64,000 nt of DNA from Tenrec ecaudatus (GCF_050624435.1 NC_134541.1:103288805-103352804); one strand, 5' to 3'; shown: positions 21,832 through 32,237, counted from the first letter of the stretch. Notes: a model not told the origin generated them from the letters alone. Made by a program: numbers and translations.

Positions 21832-22975
21832 GGATCAGTTACCAGGCATCAAAGAACAAAAAATCATATCATTGACTGCACACCTCCATGATAGGATCGC
21901 TGAAGACAAATGGGTGCAAAAGCAAATGTGGTGAAGAAAGCTGATGGTGCCCGGCTATCAAAAGAGATAGTGTCTGGGGTCTTAAAGGCTTGAAGGTGAA
22001 CAAGCGGCCATCTAGCTCAGAAGCAAATAAGCCCACATGGAAGAAGCACACCGGCCAGTGCGATCACGAGGTGCCCAAGGGACCAGGTATAAGGCATCAT
22101 GCAAAAAAAAAAGATATAAGTGTGTGTATGTATGTGTATATATGTGTATATGTATATATGTATGTGTATATATGTATATATATATATATCATATTAAATG
22201 AAGGGGGAAGTGCAGAGTGGAGACCCAAGGCCCAAGTATCGGCCAATGGAGATCCCCTCATAGAGGGGTTTAGGAGAGGAGATGGGTTAATTAGGGTGTG
22301 AGGTAGTATCGATGAAGAACACAGCTTTCCCCCAGATCCTGGATGCTTCCTCCCCCCAACTACCATGATCCGAATTCTACCTTGCAGGGCTGGATAGGAC
22401 AGAGGCTGTACACTGGTACATATGAGGGCTGGAGGTACAGGGAATCCAGGGTGGATGATACCTTCAGGACCAAGGGTGTGAGGGATGATGCTGGGAGAGT
22501 GGAGGGTGAGTGGGTTGGAAAGGGGGAACTGATTACAAGGATCCACATGTGACCTCTTCCCTGGGAGAGGGACAGCAGAGAAGGGGGGAAGGGAGACTCC
22601 GGATAGGGCAAGATATGACAAAATAACGAGGTATAAATTACCAAGGGCACATGAGGGAGGGGGGAATGGGGAGGGAGGGGGGGGGAAAGAGGACCTGATG
22701 CAAGGGGCTTAAGTGGAGAGCAAATGCCTTGAGAATGATTGGGGCAGGGAATGTATGGATGTGCTTTATACAATTGATGTATGTATATGTATGGATTGTG
22801 GTAAGAGTTGTTTGAGTCCCTAATAAAATGTAAAAGAAGAAAAGAGAAAAAAATGATTAGGGCAAAGACTGTACAGATGTGCTTTATACAATTGATGTAT
22901 GTATATGTATGAACTGTGAAAAGAATTGTATCAGCCCCAATAAATTGTTAAAATAAAAAAATTTAAAAAAAAAAT
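21832..22975 (+). mobile_element. Young L1 family 3' UTR, doubled tail (copy D)
   Basis: Begins inside the first 247-base unit (gggatcagttaccaggcatc), then one full unit from 21927, a (TATG/TG)n run at 22120-22189, G-rich tract, and two tails (about 22732-22835 and 22852-22955). By eye almost identical to copy E at 41075-42200, so both are recent. Confidence 0.9.
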
Positions 22976-23353
22976 TTTAAGCTACAAAAATTCATAGGGG
23001 GAAATGGTAACAAAAGATCATTAGAATTTCCCATGAACTCTCTGAAACCCCACTCAGATATCCTGAGGGATCTAGGGCTGGTGGGACAAGGCCTGTTTCT
23101 TCAGATTTTTACACTTCCATAGGTCGTCCACCCACAGGCACTAAAAGTGGGAAAAGTGACTCCCAGTAGAGCCCAGAGGAAGAACTATAAGAGGGCACTA
23201 TATGTCCCATGGGTCATGAGAGTGTCGAAACAGCACAGGCTCATGCTCTTGCTGTCTCTATGCCAGGGGCCTGCCTGTCTTTACTGGGGCTCATAGCACG
23301 GCACTCTCTCTGGAGGCTTTGGGGAGACTCTGCTTCCAAGCCCCTCCAGCTCC
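22976..23353. other. Unique sequence, nothing recognised
   Basis: No named repeat or exon seen between the L1 copy and the duplicated block. Confidence 0.4.
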
Positions 23354-23517
23354 TGCCCCAGCTCACACCAGTGGGAAGAAGCAATGTTGGGATTTGAACA
23401 CGAGGCTCTAGAGTTTCTGCTTTAAAGACCTTTCTTCCCCTGCCCACAGCTTCCCAGCTGTGGGAATATCAACAAGAAGGGCTAGAGAAAGGCTTTCAGT
23501 ACCTTCCCTGCCATGTT
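23354..23517. repeat. Local duplication, copy 1 (MIR-like segment)
   Basis: tgccccagctcaca ... cttcccctgcccacagcttc ... cccagctgtgggaatatcaa ... ccttccctgccatgtt matches 25682-25840 nearly base for base. Contains a reverse MIR-like piece (gatttgaacacgaggctct). Confidence 0.8.
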
Positions 23518-23705
23518 AAGGCCCATTGAGTCGGTTCTAACGATAGTGACCGAACGCACAGCAGAAGAAAGCACTGCCCGGTCCTGCACCATTCTCCCCT
23601 GCTCCTATGCCTACACTGACTGCCACAGCCACGGGGTCAGTCCACCTTGACCAGCGCCTTCCTCTTCTTCGATGCCCCTGTACTTTACCAAACTCAAGCT
23701 CCTTG
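23518..23705 (-). mobile_element. RTE/BovB-type LINE 3' end, part of duplicated block
   Basis: ccattgagtcggttctaacg, cactgcccggtcctgcacca, cttgaccagcgccttcctct, gatgcccctgtactttacca. These variants are shared with 26291-26460 but not with the other RTE copies, which shows the duplication includes this part. Confidence 0.85.
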
Positions 23706-24344
23706 GCAGAATCGGGCTCCCTGCAATTGTAGGATTGAGGCATTCCCTGGATGACTGCTAGTGGGGACTAACCTTCGCTCCTGGAGGAGGAGGGGTGGGG
23801 GAGGCCTCTCCAGTCTATGAGCAGGCCCTCTCCATCACAGAGCCAGCAGCAACATTCCCTCCAGAACTCCCAACTGCATCTTCTGCTGGGGGGGCTGGCT
23901 GCTGCCGAGGTGGTCCTGACTCAGTAGGACCTCGACGAGCTGTTCTGTGGAAACAGCTCTGGAGTGCACGCACATCTGCGGAGCTGCCTGGGCATCCCAG
24001 ACACACCTGCTGAGTCCCTGCGCGAGCCGAGTTCTGGGACGATTCCCCATCGCGTCCCCAGCCAGAGGACTGGGCCGATCTTGGCGCACTGCCAATGCGC
24101 CGGCTACACGGTCACCACAAAGAATAATATTGAAGCTTCCGGTCTCAGCGACTTTCCTCGGAGACACACATTTCTGAAGCCACATACAATATTTTGACAC
24201 TCACTCATATGCCAGTTCTAACAAGTCTCTCTTCTGCTTCTCTCAGCTAGATGCCGCTGAGCAGGCCTTCCCGATGGGGCTGGTGTGGGGGCAGAGGTGT
24301 GGCCTGGTCACAACACGGCCCTGTGGACAGCTGACCTGAGCATG
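23706..24344. other. Unique sequence, nothing recognised
   Basis: GC-moderate DNA with no repeat or exon that I can support. Confidence 0.4.
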
Positions 24345-24425
24345 ACACCCTGCTCTGCCCTGTGACCTTGGACAAGCAACTCTGCCGATCCGTGGCTCAG
24401 TTTCCCTGCCTGGTATCACAAACAA
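24345..24425 (+). repeat. MIR SINE core fragment
   Basis: ccctgctctgccctgtgacc, ttggacaagcaactctgccg, ggctcagtttccctgcctgg: MIR core order. Confidence 0.7.
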
Positions 24426-24484
24426 GCACCGATTGTTGTGTTCAGTTCCTGCACCTGGCAACCCTATCTGTGCACAACAGAACG

Positions 24485-24505
24485 ACACACACACACACAC
24501 ACACA
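24485..24505. repeat. (CA)n microsatellite, short
   Basis: About 10 CA units. Confidence 0.9.
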
Positions 24506-24509
24506 TTGG

Positions 24510-24955
24510 TGCGCAGGCCTCACAATCCCTGTTGTGTTGCAGCCGCCAGGTCCATCCATCTCTGCCCGCTGTGGTGGGAGTTCAGCAAGCTCCAGAAAGA
24601 GCCAGATGGAAAACATGCTCGGCACTGTCTCCAGACGGCCTGCGTGGGTCCTGCCCAAGTCTGGTGAGGCTACAGGGAAGCAGCCAGGCCCATTGTCATT
24701 GTGTAGACGAGTGGATCCGGCCACCTGCCAATAAATCTTCTTTACAAGTCTGGCTGCTGGCAGATTCAACGTCTGGGGCTAAGGTTTGCTGTCTGCCCCC
24801 AAGAAAGCTTGAGGAGCACCGAGTGGCCCACAGAGGTGTTCCACTTCGCACCCGAAGTGTGGTGGGGGTGGCCGTGCGGCTATCACACCTGCTGCGGTTG
24901 GGTGGCTGTGGTTAGCAGTGAGTGGGCCCTCCCCCACTCACTGACATGTGTGCAT
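24510..24955. other. Unique sequence, nothing recognised
   Basis: The 160-codon plus frame that crosses here starts in the CA run and has no recognisable domain. Confidence 0.4.
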
Positions 24956-25140
24956 GGCAGAACGCAATGCCACCCGGTCCATCGCGATCCAGGGGTTTTC
25001 ATCAGCTGATTTTTAGATCATCGCCAGACCTTTCTTCCTAGTCCATATCCATCTAGAAGCTCTGCTGAAATGTGTGCAGCACGCTATCAACTCACAAGCC
25101 CCCACCAACATCTAGTGGAAACTGTGCATCGGGTGCCTGG
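24956..25140 (-). mobile_element. RTE/BovB-type LINE, 5' leader fragment
   Basis: catcagctgatttttagatc, cgccagacctttcttcctag, gaagctctgctgaaatgtgt, the reverse of the leader seen in the plus copy at 14876-15100. Confidence 0.6.
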
Positions 25141-25214
25141 GCTAGGAACTGAACTCAGGTGGCCACAGAGACTGCCCCATTCATCGGAATGATTGGCAGC
25201 CTGGTGGAGCACCA

Positions 25215-25325
25215 AAACCAGCTGGGCTGGAATGCAGCCGCTGCAGCTTCAAATCTCAACTGTGCCTCTTCCTTGCTGGGCGGCTTGAGGCAAGTGGCCT
25301 AGCCTCTCTGAGTCATGCTGCGTGC
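25215..25325 (+). repeat. MIR SINE fragment
   Basis: cttcaaatctcaactgtgcc, tcttccttgctgggcggctt, gaggcaagtggcctagcctc, tctgagtc: MIR order. Confidence 0.7.
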
Positions 25326-25334
25326 GCTCTGTCG

Positions 25335-25615
25335 TGGTGAGTGCCCTGCAGTCTGCTCCAAGGCATGGCAACCCAACGGGCCACAGACTGAAACATAGCC
25401 CGGTGCTGTGCCAACTTCACAATCGTTCCTATGCCTGCCAGGGTGCCAGCCGCTGTGTCCATCACATCATTGAGGGTCTGCCTATAGTTCTCGGCCCCCC
25501 TATGTCCCCAAGCATAATGTCCTTCTGCAGGGACTTGTCCCTCCTGATAACATGGGCAAAGTGCGTAACAGGAAGTCTCACCATCCTCGCTTCTGAGGAG
25601 CATTCAGGCTGGAGA
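25335..25615 (-). mobile_element. RTE/BovB-type LINE, 3' part
   Basis: cttcacaatcgttcctatgc, ccaagcataatgtccttctg, gtccctcctgataacatggg, cgcttctgaggagcattcag. Confidence 0.85.
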
Positions 25616-25625
25616 GGTAGCAATT

Positions 25626-25645
25626 ACACACACACACACACACAC
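25626..25645. repeat. (CA)n microsatellite, short
   Basis: About 10 CA units. Confidence 0.9.
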
Positions 25646-25681
25646 TTTACAGATGATGAAACTGAGGCTCAATATGGCTCA

Positions 25682-25840
25682 TGCCCCAGCTCACAGACGT
25701 GGGAAGAGGCCATGTTGGGATGTGAACATGGGGCTCTTGAGTTTTAAAGGCCCTTCTTCCCCTGCCCACAGCTGCCCAGCTGTGGGAACAGCAGCAAGAA
25801 GAGCCAGAGAAAGGCTTCGCAGCACCTCCCTGCCATGTTC
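25682..25840. repeat. Local duplication, copy 2
   Basis: tgccccagctcaca, cttcttcccctgcccacagc, tgcccagctgtgggaacagc, cctccctgccatgtt. Partner of 23354-23517. An LTR follows and then the RTE part of the duplicated block resumes at 26291. Confidence 0.8.
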
Positions 25841-25845
25841 AGGGC

Positions 25846-26285
25846 TGTGATGGTTAGGTTTTTCTGTGCTCATGTGGCTCCCGTAGGAACGTGGGGCGGA
25901 GTGTAGGCTGTCAGGCAGGTCTCAGATTGATTGGACAACTACTGAGATAAATGGCTCTCTGGGGGCTGACCTCCCCTTTCTCTCTGCTTCGCCTTCCTGT
26001 TGAGGAGCCACTGTGAGCCACACTGATGGTGGCCAGAGCCCTGGAGAGGTGTCCACCACCATTGGATCTAAGGATTTTGTACACACCGGCCTGTGACCTT
26101 CCTGCATTCTGCATCAAAGGTTTATGGACTAGTATCAGATATATGGGTTAATACCAGACTTATGAGCTTGATCTGGACTGAGCAGCAATGTTTTCTTAAC
26201 ATACAATTAGTCTTTGATATAAATCTCTTTCTTATACATATGAGTGTCCCTGGATTTGTTTCTCTAGTCAACCCAGTCTAACACA
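25846..26285 (+). mobile_element. Solo LTR, ERVL (MLT2)-like, 440 bases
   Basis: Begins tgtgatggttaggtttttct, ends gtttctctagtcaacccagt ctaacaca: the ends of MLT2/ERVL LTRs. Flanks agggc (25841-25845) and agggt (26286-26290) fit a 5-base duplication. The duplicate at 23517 is the empty site, so it inserted into copy 2. Confidence 0.75.
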
Positions 26286-26361
26286 AGGGTCATCAAGTCG
26301 GTTCCGACCATGGTGACCCAACGCACAACAGAAGGAAACACTGCCCGGTCCTGCACCAGCC

Positions 26362-26625
26362 TCAGGTGCCTGAGCCGACTGCCACAGCCACTGTGTCCAT
26401 CCATCTTGACCAGAGCCTTCCTCTTTTTCGATGCCCCTGTACTTTACCAAGAATGATGTCCTTTTCCAAGAACCGGTCTCTCCTGACAACATGTTTAAGT
26501 CTTGCCAGTCTTGCCTCTAAGGAGCACTCTGACTGCACTTCTTTCAAGACAGATTGGATTGTCCTTTTAGCACTCTGTGACACTCTCCGCATTCCTCTCC
26601 AGTGCCACAAGTCAAATGTACCCAT
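26362..26625 (-). pseudogene. RTE ORF C-terminal remnant
   Basis: 87 codons reading SVLKEVQSECSLEARLARLK then VVRRDRFLEKDIILGKVQGH, the C-terminus of RTE ORFs past the RT domain. Upstream frame is lost; no catalytic residues are present. Confidence 0.82.
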
Positions 26626-26641
26626 CCTTCGCCTGTCTTCC

Positions 26642-26995
26642 TTACTCAGTGTCCTTACTCAGTGTCCAACTTTCATATGACGGAATGGAGAAGACCAGGG
26701 CTGGGGTCAGGTGCACCTCAGACCTCAAAGTAACATCCTTGCTTTTCAATACTCCAACAAGATCATGTGCAGCAGATTTATCCAATGCAACATGCCTTTT
26801 GATCTCTTGACTGCTGCTTCCATGAGCATTGACTGTGGATCCAAGCAGGGCAAAATCCCTGACAATTTCAATCTTCTCTCCATTTATCATGATGTTCCCT
26901 ATTGGTCCTCTTGTGGGAATTTTGGTCTTCTTTACATTGAATCGTAATCCACACTGAAGGCTACAATACTTGATCTGCATCAGCTGGTGCCTCAC
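26642..26995 (-). pseudogene. RTE reverse-transcriptase thumb-region remnant
   Basis: 117 codons containing LMQIKYCSLQCGLRFNVKKT, KIPTRGPIGNIMINGEKIEI and KSKDVTLRSEVHLTPALVFS. Lies after the catalytic motif. It is in a different frame from the piece at 26362-26625, so at least one frameshift separates them. Confidence 0.85.
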
Positions 26996-27035
26996 TTTCA
27001 GAAAGCAAGGTTGTGTCGTCTGCTGAAAACCTTCT

Positions 27036-27394
27036 GTCCTACCATAGAGGGGACAAGAGTCAGAGCACCCCCAATCCTAGGCACTCAGGAGCTGAGCCTG
27101 ACACAAGAATTCTAGTGAAGAGGTTCCAGGGAACAGCAGCAGAAGGAGTAGGAACGGGGGACAAGAAATCAAGGAGGTGTGGTCTCCCGGCCCCGTGTGC
27201 CCGCTGGAGCACAGTACTGCAGGGGCCCTCAGGAAGGCTGGAGAGCAAACTGAGTGTCCCTGGGGGTCTCGGGTGTTTCCCACCAGCTCTCAGCCTTGGT
27301 CCCTGAGAGCTGCTTCCAGGGGAGGTCAACTTCATGGACAAAGCCCTCCATGGAGCCCAGCATCTCACTGAGAAGCTGGGGGCCTGACTGGACC
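27036..27394. other. Unique sequence, nothing recognised
   Basis: No repeat or exon that I can support. Confidence 0.4.
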
Positions 27395-27525
27395 CAAAAG
27401 CACAGCAGAAGAAAGGCCTGGCGATCCACTTCTCAAAAGGCAGCCCCTGGAAACCCTGCAGGACAGAGTTCTACTCGGACGTCAGGTCCATTGGGAGTCT
27501 GATCAGCTCAACGGCCACGGGTTTA
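27395..27525 (+). repeat. AfroSINE-type SINE, second subtype
   Basis: gaagaaaggcctggcgatcc, acttctcaaaaggcagcccc, gacagagttctactcggacg. The first part lines up with the RTE 5' leader at 15025-15095. Confidence 0.65.
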
Positions 27526-27702
27526 TTTTTCACTTCCTGACTCTGCAGAGCTTCCCCATGCAGAGACCGCACAAGGGCAAGGGTAGAAGCACAGGAAACC
27601 ATCAACAAGGAGAGGCTGGGGTGGGCAGGAGGCCACCCTCCTCTGTGATACCAAACCTAGTAGATTGCTTTCCAGTTAACTGGTCCGCTTCTTCAAGGCA
27701 CC

Positions 27703-27892
27703 GAGCAAAACCAAACTCACGTCCACCGAGTCAGTTCCAACAGGACAGGGGAGAGCTCCCTCTGTGTTGCCCATGATTGTAAATCTCTATGGGAGTAGAA
27801 AGCCTCATCCTTCTCCCACAGAGTGGCTGGTGGTTTCGAACTGCTGACCTTGCGGTTAACAGCCCACTGTGTAACCACTACTCCACCCAGAG
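27703..27892 (-). repeat. AfroSINE-type SINE
   Basis: caccgagtcagttccaacag, gagtagaaagcctcatcctt, gctggtggtttcgaactgct, gaccttgcggttaacagccc. Near full length with a small gap. Confidence 0.88.
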
Positions 27893-27949
27893 GATACAGG
27901 GAGCAGGGTGCATCTGGGCAGGGTAAAGGGAGCTCATTTCAAGGAGTCC

Positions 27950-28063
27950 AGGAAGGAAGAGAATGTTTGGAAACTGATTGTGGTAGCAATTGTGCAATCC
28001 TGCTAGATGTGATTGAACTATGGAATGATATCGCTGCATTAGCTCCCAATAAAATGGTTTTGC
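27950..28063 (+). mobile_element. L1 3' tail, older subtype
   Basis: gtggtagcaattgtgcaatc, gatgtgattgaactatggaa, agctcccaataaaatggttt. Same tail type as 13300. Its A-tail has become the microsatellite that follows. Confidence 0.6.
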
Positions 28064-28113
28064 GAAGAAGAAGAAGAAGAAAAAGAAGGAGGAGGAGGAG
28101 GAGGAGGAGGAGG
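28064..28113. repeat. (GAA)n/(GGA)n microsatellite from a LINE tail
   Basis: GAA units turn into GGA units directly after an L1 tail signal. The Arg-rich open frame across it is an artefact. Confidence 0.9.
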
Positions 28114-28239
28114 TCTCATTTTGCAGTTGTCACCGAGTTGGGATAGTGTCAATTTCAAAGCCATGTCACATTGACTGAGGACTCCCGAGCTCCAGCATCT
28201 CTAGTTTAGCTACCCTTCCTCGGGGGAAGAATTGCAAGT

Positions 28240-28432
28240 GTTCAGAGCCCTGGTGGCACTGTGGGTTCAGCGTTAGGCACTGGCTAAGGATGACCTCCAG
28301 GCCATCCTTTCAAACTCACCAGCCACTCCGCATGGGAGAAAGATGAGGCTGTCTGCTCCGGTAAAGATTTACAGTCTCAGAATCTCAGTACCCATCGCTG
28401 TGAATCAGAATCAATTCACTGTCAGTGGTGTT
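28240..28432 (+). repeat. AfroSINE-type SINE
   Basis: agagccctggtggcactgtg head, gagaaagatgaggctgtctg, taaagatttacagtctcaga, ctgtgaatcagaatcaattc. Full length. Confidence 0.88.
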
Positions 28433-28800
28433 TTGGGGGGTATTGTGTGTAAAAGGCATTGTGCATATAACAGCTGTTCCTGACTTCACAAAAAAAAGGT
28501 ACATTACACGCAAAAGGAAATCTATTTTCAGATCTATTCCAACGTTTCAAAGATAGTGTCTTGCACTGTGGATGATACTGCTCTGTCCCGCTGGTCCCAT
28601 AAGTACCCCCTCTGGCCCTGTGGCCCCATTTCAGTCTAGAAAAGAAGGTAATTTTGTCTGAAAGTCTGTTCCAGCTTGGATATTCTACTATTTTCCTGCA
28701 ACATCTTTGTCATGGCAACACAACGTACATTTGCATATCTATATCTAGACCCCTGCCTACCCCACACCTTGAAGCAAGAGTCAAGAGCCCATCTCCCCAT
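28433..28800. other. Unique sequence, nothing recognised
   Basis: Contains A8 and AT-rich runs; no repeat family or exon that I can support. Confidence 0.4.
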
Positions 28801-28802
28801 TT

Positions 28803-28975
28803 AACTGTGAGGTTAGCAGCCCAGTGCCCAACCACTATGCCACCAGGTCTCCTTTTCAGCAGACCAGACCCTCTAAAATGCCACAAGCACATTTGGTCTC
28901 CTGGTGACCCCAAGTGACAGGGTAGAACTGTCCCACAGAGCTGCCTTCGCTGTAACAGACAGGCAAGGAAACTTG
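28803..28975 (-). repeat. Two partial AfroSINE-type SINEs, reverse
   Basis: gaggttagcagcccagtgcc, accactatgccaccaggtct (a head only), then ctcctggtgaccccaagtga, cagggtagaactgtcccaca (a tail only). Confidence 0.65.
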
Positions 28976-29080
28976 GTGCCATTACCACTAAGTGACTGAC
29001 TCCTGCCTGAGAAGCTGCCAGGTGGAGCCCACCCAGAGGCTCTGTGGAAGAACAAGGTGACAATCTGCTGCGGTAAAGAT
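28976..29080 (+). repeat. AfroSINE-type SINE, head part
   Basis: ggtgccattaccactaagtg, gtggagcccacccagaggct, gacaatctgctgcggtaaag. Sits between reverse copies, making a tight inverted SINE cluster. Confidence 0.6.
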
Positions 29081-29084
29081 TAAC

Positions 29085-29278
29085 CAAAGTCAAATCAACT
29101 GCCATCAAGTCAACTCCAACCCACAGCCACCCCATATGACTCGGCAGAACCTCTCCAAGGGGGTTCCTAGGCTCTGATCTTGATGGGACCAGATCACCAC
29201 ATTGTCCTCCAGCCACAGGTAGCCAGGCACCGAACCTCCGACCCAGCAGGGCTCCTGTTGCCAGCGTGGGTAGATGCT
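29085..29278 (-). repeat. AfroSINE-type SINE, second subtype
   Basis: actgccatcaagtcaactcc, cctaggctctgatcttgatg, gggaccagatcaccacattg, ccagcagggctcctgttg. Confidence 0.7.
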
Positions 29279-29279
29279 G

Positions 29280-29880
29280 TCCAGCTCAGCGTGAGCTCCT
29301 GTGAAAGACCTCAGGGTTTCCCTGGCTGGACGCTTTATGGAAGCAGGCTGTCAGGCCTTTCGCCCATGGCAGGGCTGGCAAGTCACTGTGCCAGAGCCGG
29401 TTAGTTTTACCAGAAGGAGGGAGCAAGCAGGCCAGTGTGGGGAGGAGGTCACTTTCATGAAGGGACTGTTACTCTTGTACGCCCTGACGCCTTTCTCTCC
29501 GTCCCCACAACAACCCCACACAGAAACGACGCTGAAGTTCAGCCCGGAGAAGTCACCTGCCTGAGGTCCCCTGGAGGATGAGTGGCAACGCGGAGATGAC
29601 GCAGGTACAGTGAGGGCCCCAACCTTGGGACCCAGCATCACGTCAGAACTTAGCATGCAATCAAAGGGACAGGACCAATCAGGAGGAGGAGGAAGGGCAT
29701 GGGCTCTGGGAAAAAGGAGGAAGGATTCTTCGGCACAGGGATGAACCAGCCCCCAGCCCTCCCCCACCACGCCCCCCACTGTTGCTAAGAAACAGAGGCA
29801 CATGCACACCTAAATATAGAGCCAATCCCCCACCCCACCCTAGGAGGGAGGGAGAAATGTTTTTTCCCTCCCTCACGGGC
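29280..29880. other. Mostly unique sequence, possible MIR near 29490-29600
   Basis: A reverse MIR-like piece (gaagttcagcccggagaagt) may lie near 29535. The rest is unrecognised. Confidence 0.35.
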
Positions 29881-30110
29881 TCCCCCTTTCTGAAACAACC
29901 TCCACCAACGCCAGCCAGCCAAACCCGTTTGTTGGCAAATTTATTTTGTCCTCTCCTCCCTGGTCCATTTCACGGAGCGTGTCAGTTTTTTTATTGCTGT
30001 TTTCCTTTCTCCTTCGCTCTGGAAAAGTTCTCGAGAAGAGTAAGCCTGGCCTCTTGATCATCCGTCATGAATCTCTCAGACCCTGTTTCCCACGTTGAGA
30101 TCATAAAATC
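29881..30110. promoter_or_regulatory. Unique AT-mixed block, possible conserved noncoding element
   Basis: Repeat-free with few CpGs and runs such as gcaaatttattttgtcctct and gttgagatcataaaatcaga. No alignment available; weak candidate. Confidence 0.2.
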
Positions 30111-30399
30111 AGACGCTGCGTGAATACAGTCGTCGGGGAAGGAGGGTCTGGATAGGGCCAGTTAGGAGGTCCCAGGTGGCCCCAGCCCCTAGGATCTGTG
30201 CAATTAGAATTATTCCACCGTTAGAGACGCATTCCTTCCGCTCCCAAGGCCATCCGTAGCATCAGATGATGCTGGGAGAAGGGACAGACCTAACATTCAA
30301 TAGCTGTTCAGCTTTTTTCCATGATTTGAGGATGAGGGGAAAGCACGGGGTGGGGGCGAGGTGGGTGTGTATGGACCCAGGAAGGTAGGTGGTGGGTGG

Positions 30400-30535
30400 G
30401 TGGGTGGTACAAACCCACCCACCAGCTATTCTACGGGAGAAAGATGAGGCTTTCCACTTCCCTAAAGATTGGCGGCCTTGGAAACCTGGGGAGAAATTGG
30501 GCACTCACTGCCCTGCGGGGTTGCTAGGGATTGGA
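30400..30535 (+). repeat. AfroSINE-type SINE, 3' part
   Basis: gagaaagatgaggctttcca, ggcggccttggaaacctggg, cctgcggggttgctagggat. Confidence 0.7.
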
Positions 30536-30744
30536 GTCACCTGGCAGCCATGGGCAGGGGGGGCGGGGGACCCTCTCTGAGATCCGCCAACACAGCAGCT
30601 GCATCCACTGCTCAGCCCTGAGATGGCGACAAGGAGGGCAGGGCTCCGCTCTGCCGTCCCCGGAGTTGCTCTGAGTCTCAGAACAACAGCCAGTACAGCC
30701 CAGCCAAGGCACCGCCCCAACCCCCCACCTCATGCTCCATCACG

Positions 30745-30876
30745 TTTGCCTGGTGGTGGCCTTTCTGACGCCCAGCGCCAGGCCTTCCTTCCAAGGACTC
30801 GCTGGACGGACTCAAACCACCACCCTTTCAGGTAGCAGCCAAGTGCTTAACTGCTTGCACCACCTGGGGACCCCAT
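30745..30876 (-). repeat. AfroSINE-type SINE, second subtype
   Basis: gccaggccttccttccaagg, ggactcaaaccaccaccctt, gtagcagccaagtgcttaac, gcaccacctggggacccc. Confidence 0.65.
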
Positions 30877-31104
30877 GAATTGGGAATGACTCAATAGACG
30901 CTGATGAACAGCCAAGCCACGCTGACCCAGACAAGGCAGGTATGGTGTCACCGTGGCAGAGAAACAAGTGGCCAAGAGGGTGCGTGTTGGCACACGCAGG
31001 TCCTGTCACTACCAGCCACGTGACTGGTACTTCACCGGGCAATGCGTCTGCATCAGCCTCCAAGACGCCAAACCGTGCTGGCTCCGAGGGCCCCATGTGC
31101 CATT

Positions 31105-31308
31105 CCTACAGGGAGGTGCCCTGGTGGCTCAGCGGGCCATGTGTTGGGCTGCTAACCTCATGGTCAGAGGTTCAACATCACCAGTCACTCCTTGAAAGAT
31201 GACAATGTCTATTCCAGTAAAGAGTGACCGTCTGGGAAACCCACAGGGGCCGTCCTGCCCTGCCCGGTCGCTGTGAGTTGGGGTCCACTCGAGGGCAGTG
31301 AGCTCATC
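31105..31308 (+). repeat. AfroSINE-type SINE
   Basis: gccctggtggctcagcgggc head with A box, ctaacctcatggtcagaggt, gtctgggaaacccacagggg, ggtcgctgtgagttggggtc, cagtgag. Confidence 0.9.
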
Positions 31309-31396
31309 CTTCCAGGTCTTTCTCCGGTGTCGCCTCTGGTAGGTTAGAACCGCTGGCGTATCGGTTAATAGCTGACTGCCCCACCAGGTCTCCCGG
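31309..31396 (-). repeat. AfroSINE-type SINE, head part
   Basis: cttccaggtctttctccggt, agaaccgctggcgtatcggt, ccccaccaggtctcc. Directly abuts the plus copy. Confidence 0.65.
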
Positions 31397-31524
31397 GCCA
31401 GGTGGAAAAGGGGCTAGTAGAGAAATAGGAACCAGCGCTCAGAATACCACATTCGCCGAATTCAGCCTTGAGCAGCTGCGTTCACTGAGCTCCGTCCACC
31501 CGCGGAGGCAGGCTCTTGCTCCCA

Positions 31525-31622
31525 GCTGACAGTCTAGAAGGATGAGGCTCAGAAGGACGATGTCACCTGTCCAAGGTCACTCAGCCAGGAAAGGCCAGAT
31601 CTGAACCCAGTCCTCCTCTCTC
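31525..31622 (-). repeat. MIR SINE, reverse
   Basis: gaaggatgaggctcagaagg, cacctgtccaaggtcactca, gccagatctgaacccagtcc. Confidence 0.75.
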
Positions 31623-31639
31623 CCTGGACATGTGGCGAC

Positions 31640-32235
31640 CTCTCCCGTGCCAAGGACGGGATGGCTGTATCCCAAGAGCAAGCCGGGGCTCCAAGCAGCG
31701 GCAGTTGGAAAACTGAGCTCACAGCGCCTGCTAATCCTGGAGCTCTGTGCTACCAAAGAGACCTCAGGAGCGCGAGGCCTCGCCAACGAAGTCTTCTATC
31801 ACGGTATCTGCGTGAGGTGCCAAGGGTTGTCACTACCATCCACCCTAGCCTGAGACAGTCCCCCTCAGCCCGTCCCAGGAGCATTGGAGAATCTACTGAG
31901 CCTTCCCCAATTATCCCAAGTCCTCCCCAAGGACTGGCAGGATGGAAGAAAAGAAGCCACCCCCCGGGGAGGCTCTTGCCATCTGGGATTCAGCACGAAC
32001 CAGAGGGTGACATCACTGGAGTGGGAAGTGGGTCTTGTCTCCCTCGCTCCTTCCTGAGCCACCAATATCCCTGCCTTCGGCTCCAGACCAAAAGGGGGGT
32101 ATCTGCCCAAGGCCAGAGTCCAGAGGGGCATTGGGGGTGATGAAGGAGGCGGGATGGGAACAGGAATGCAGGAGGAAGTGGGAAGAGGGTGTTACCTTGT
32201 GGGGACAGCAATCAAGAGCAGAAACCGAACATGTT
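31640..32235. other. Unique sequence, nothing recognised
   Basis: A 159-codon plus frame (31661-32140) covers most of it but shows no domain, no splice-bounded structure and low-complexity composition, so I do not call a gene. Confidence 0.45.
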
Positions 32236-32237
32236 GG

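Larger units (their letters stand above)
26291..27030 (-). mobile_element. RTE/BovB-type LINE, 3' third
   Basis: catcaagtcggttccgacca, cttgaccagagccttcctct, ggtctctcctgacaacatgt, gcttccatgagcattgactg, ccatttatcatgatgttccc, aatcgtaatccacactgaag. Holds two decayed ORF pieces. Confidence 0.92.

Noticed and set aside
24433..24915. 160-codon plus-strand open frame
   Set aside because: Starts upstream of and runs through a CA repeat (His-Thr); no domain.
31661..32140. 159-codon plus-strand open frame
   Set aside because: Two other long frames overlap it, composition is low-complexity, and no family is recognisable.
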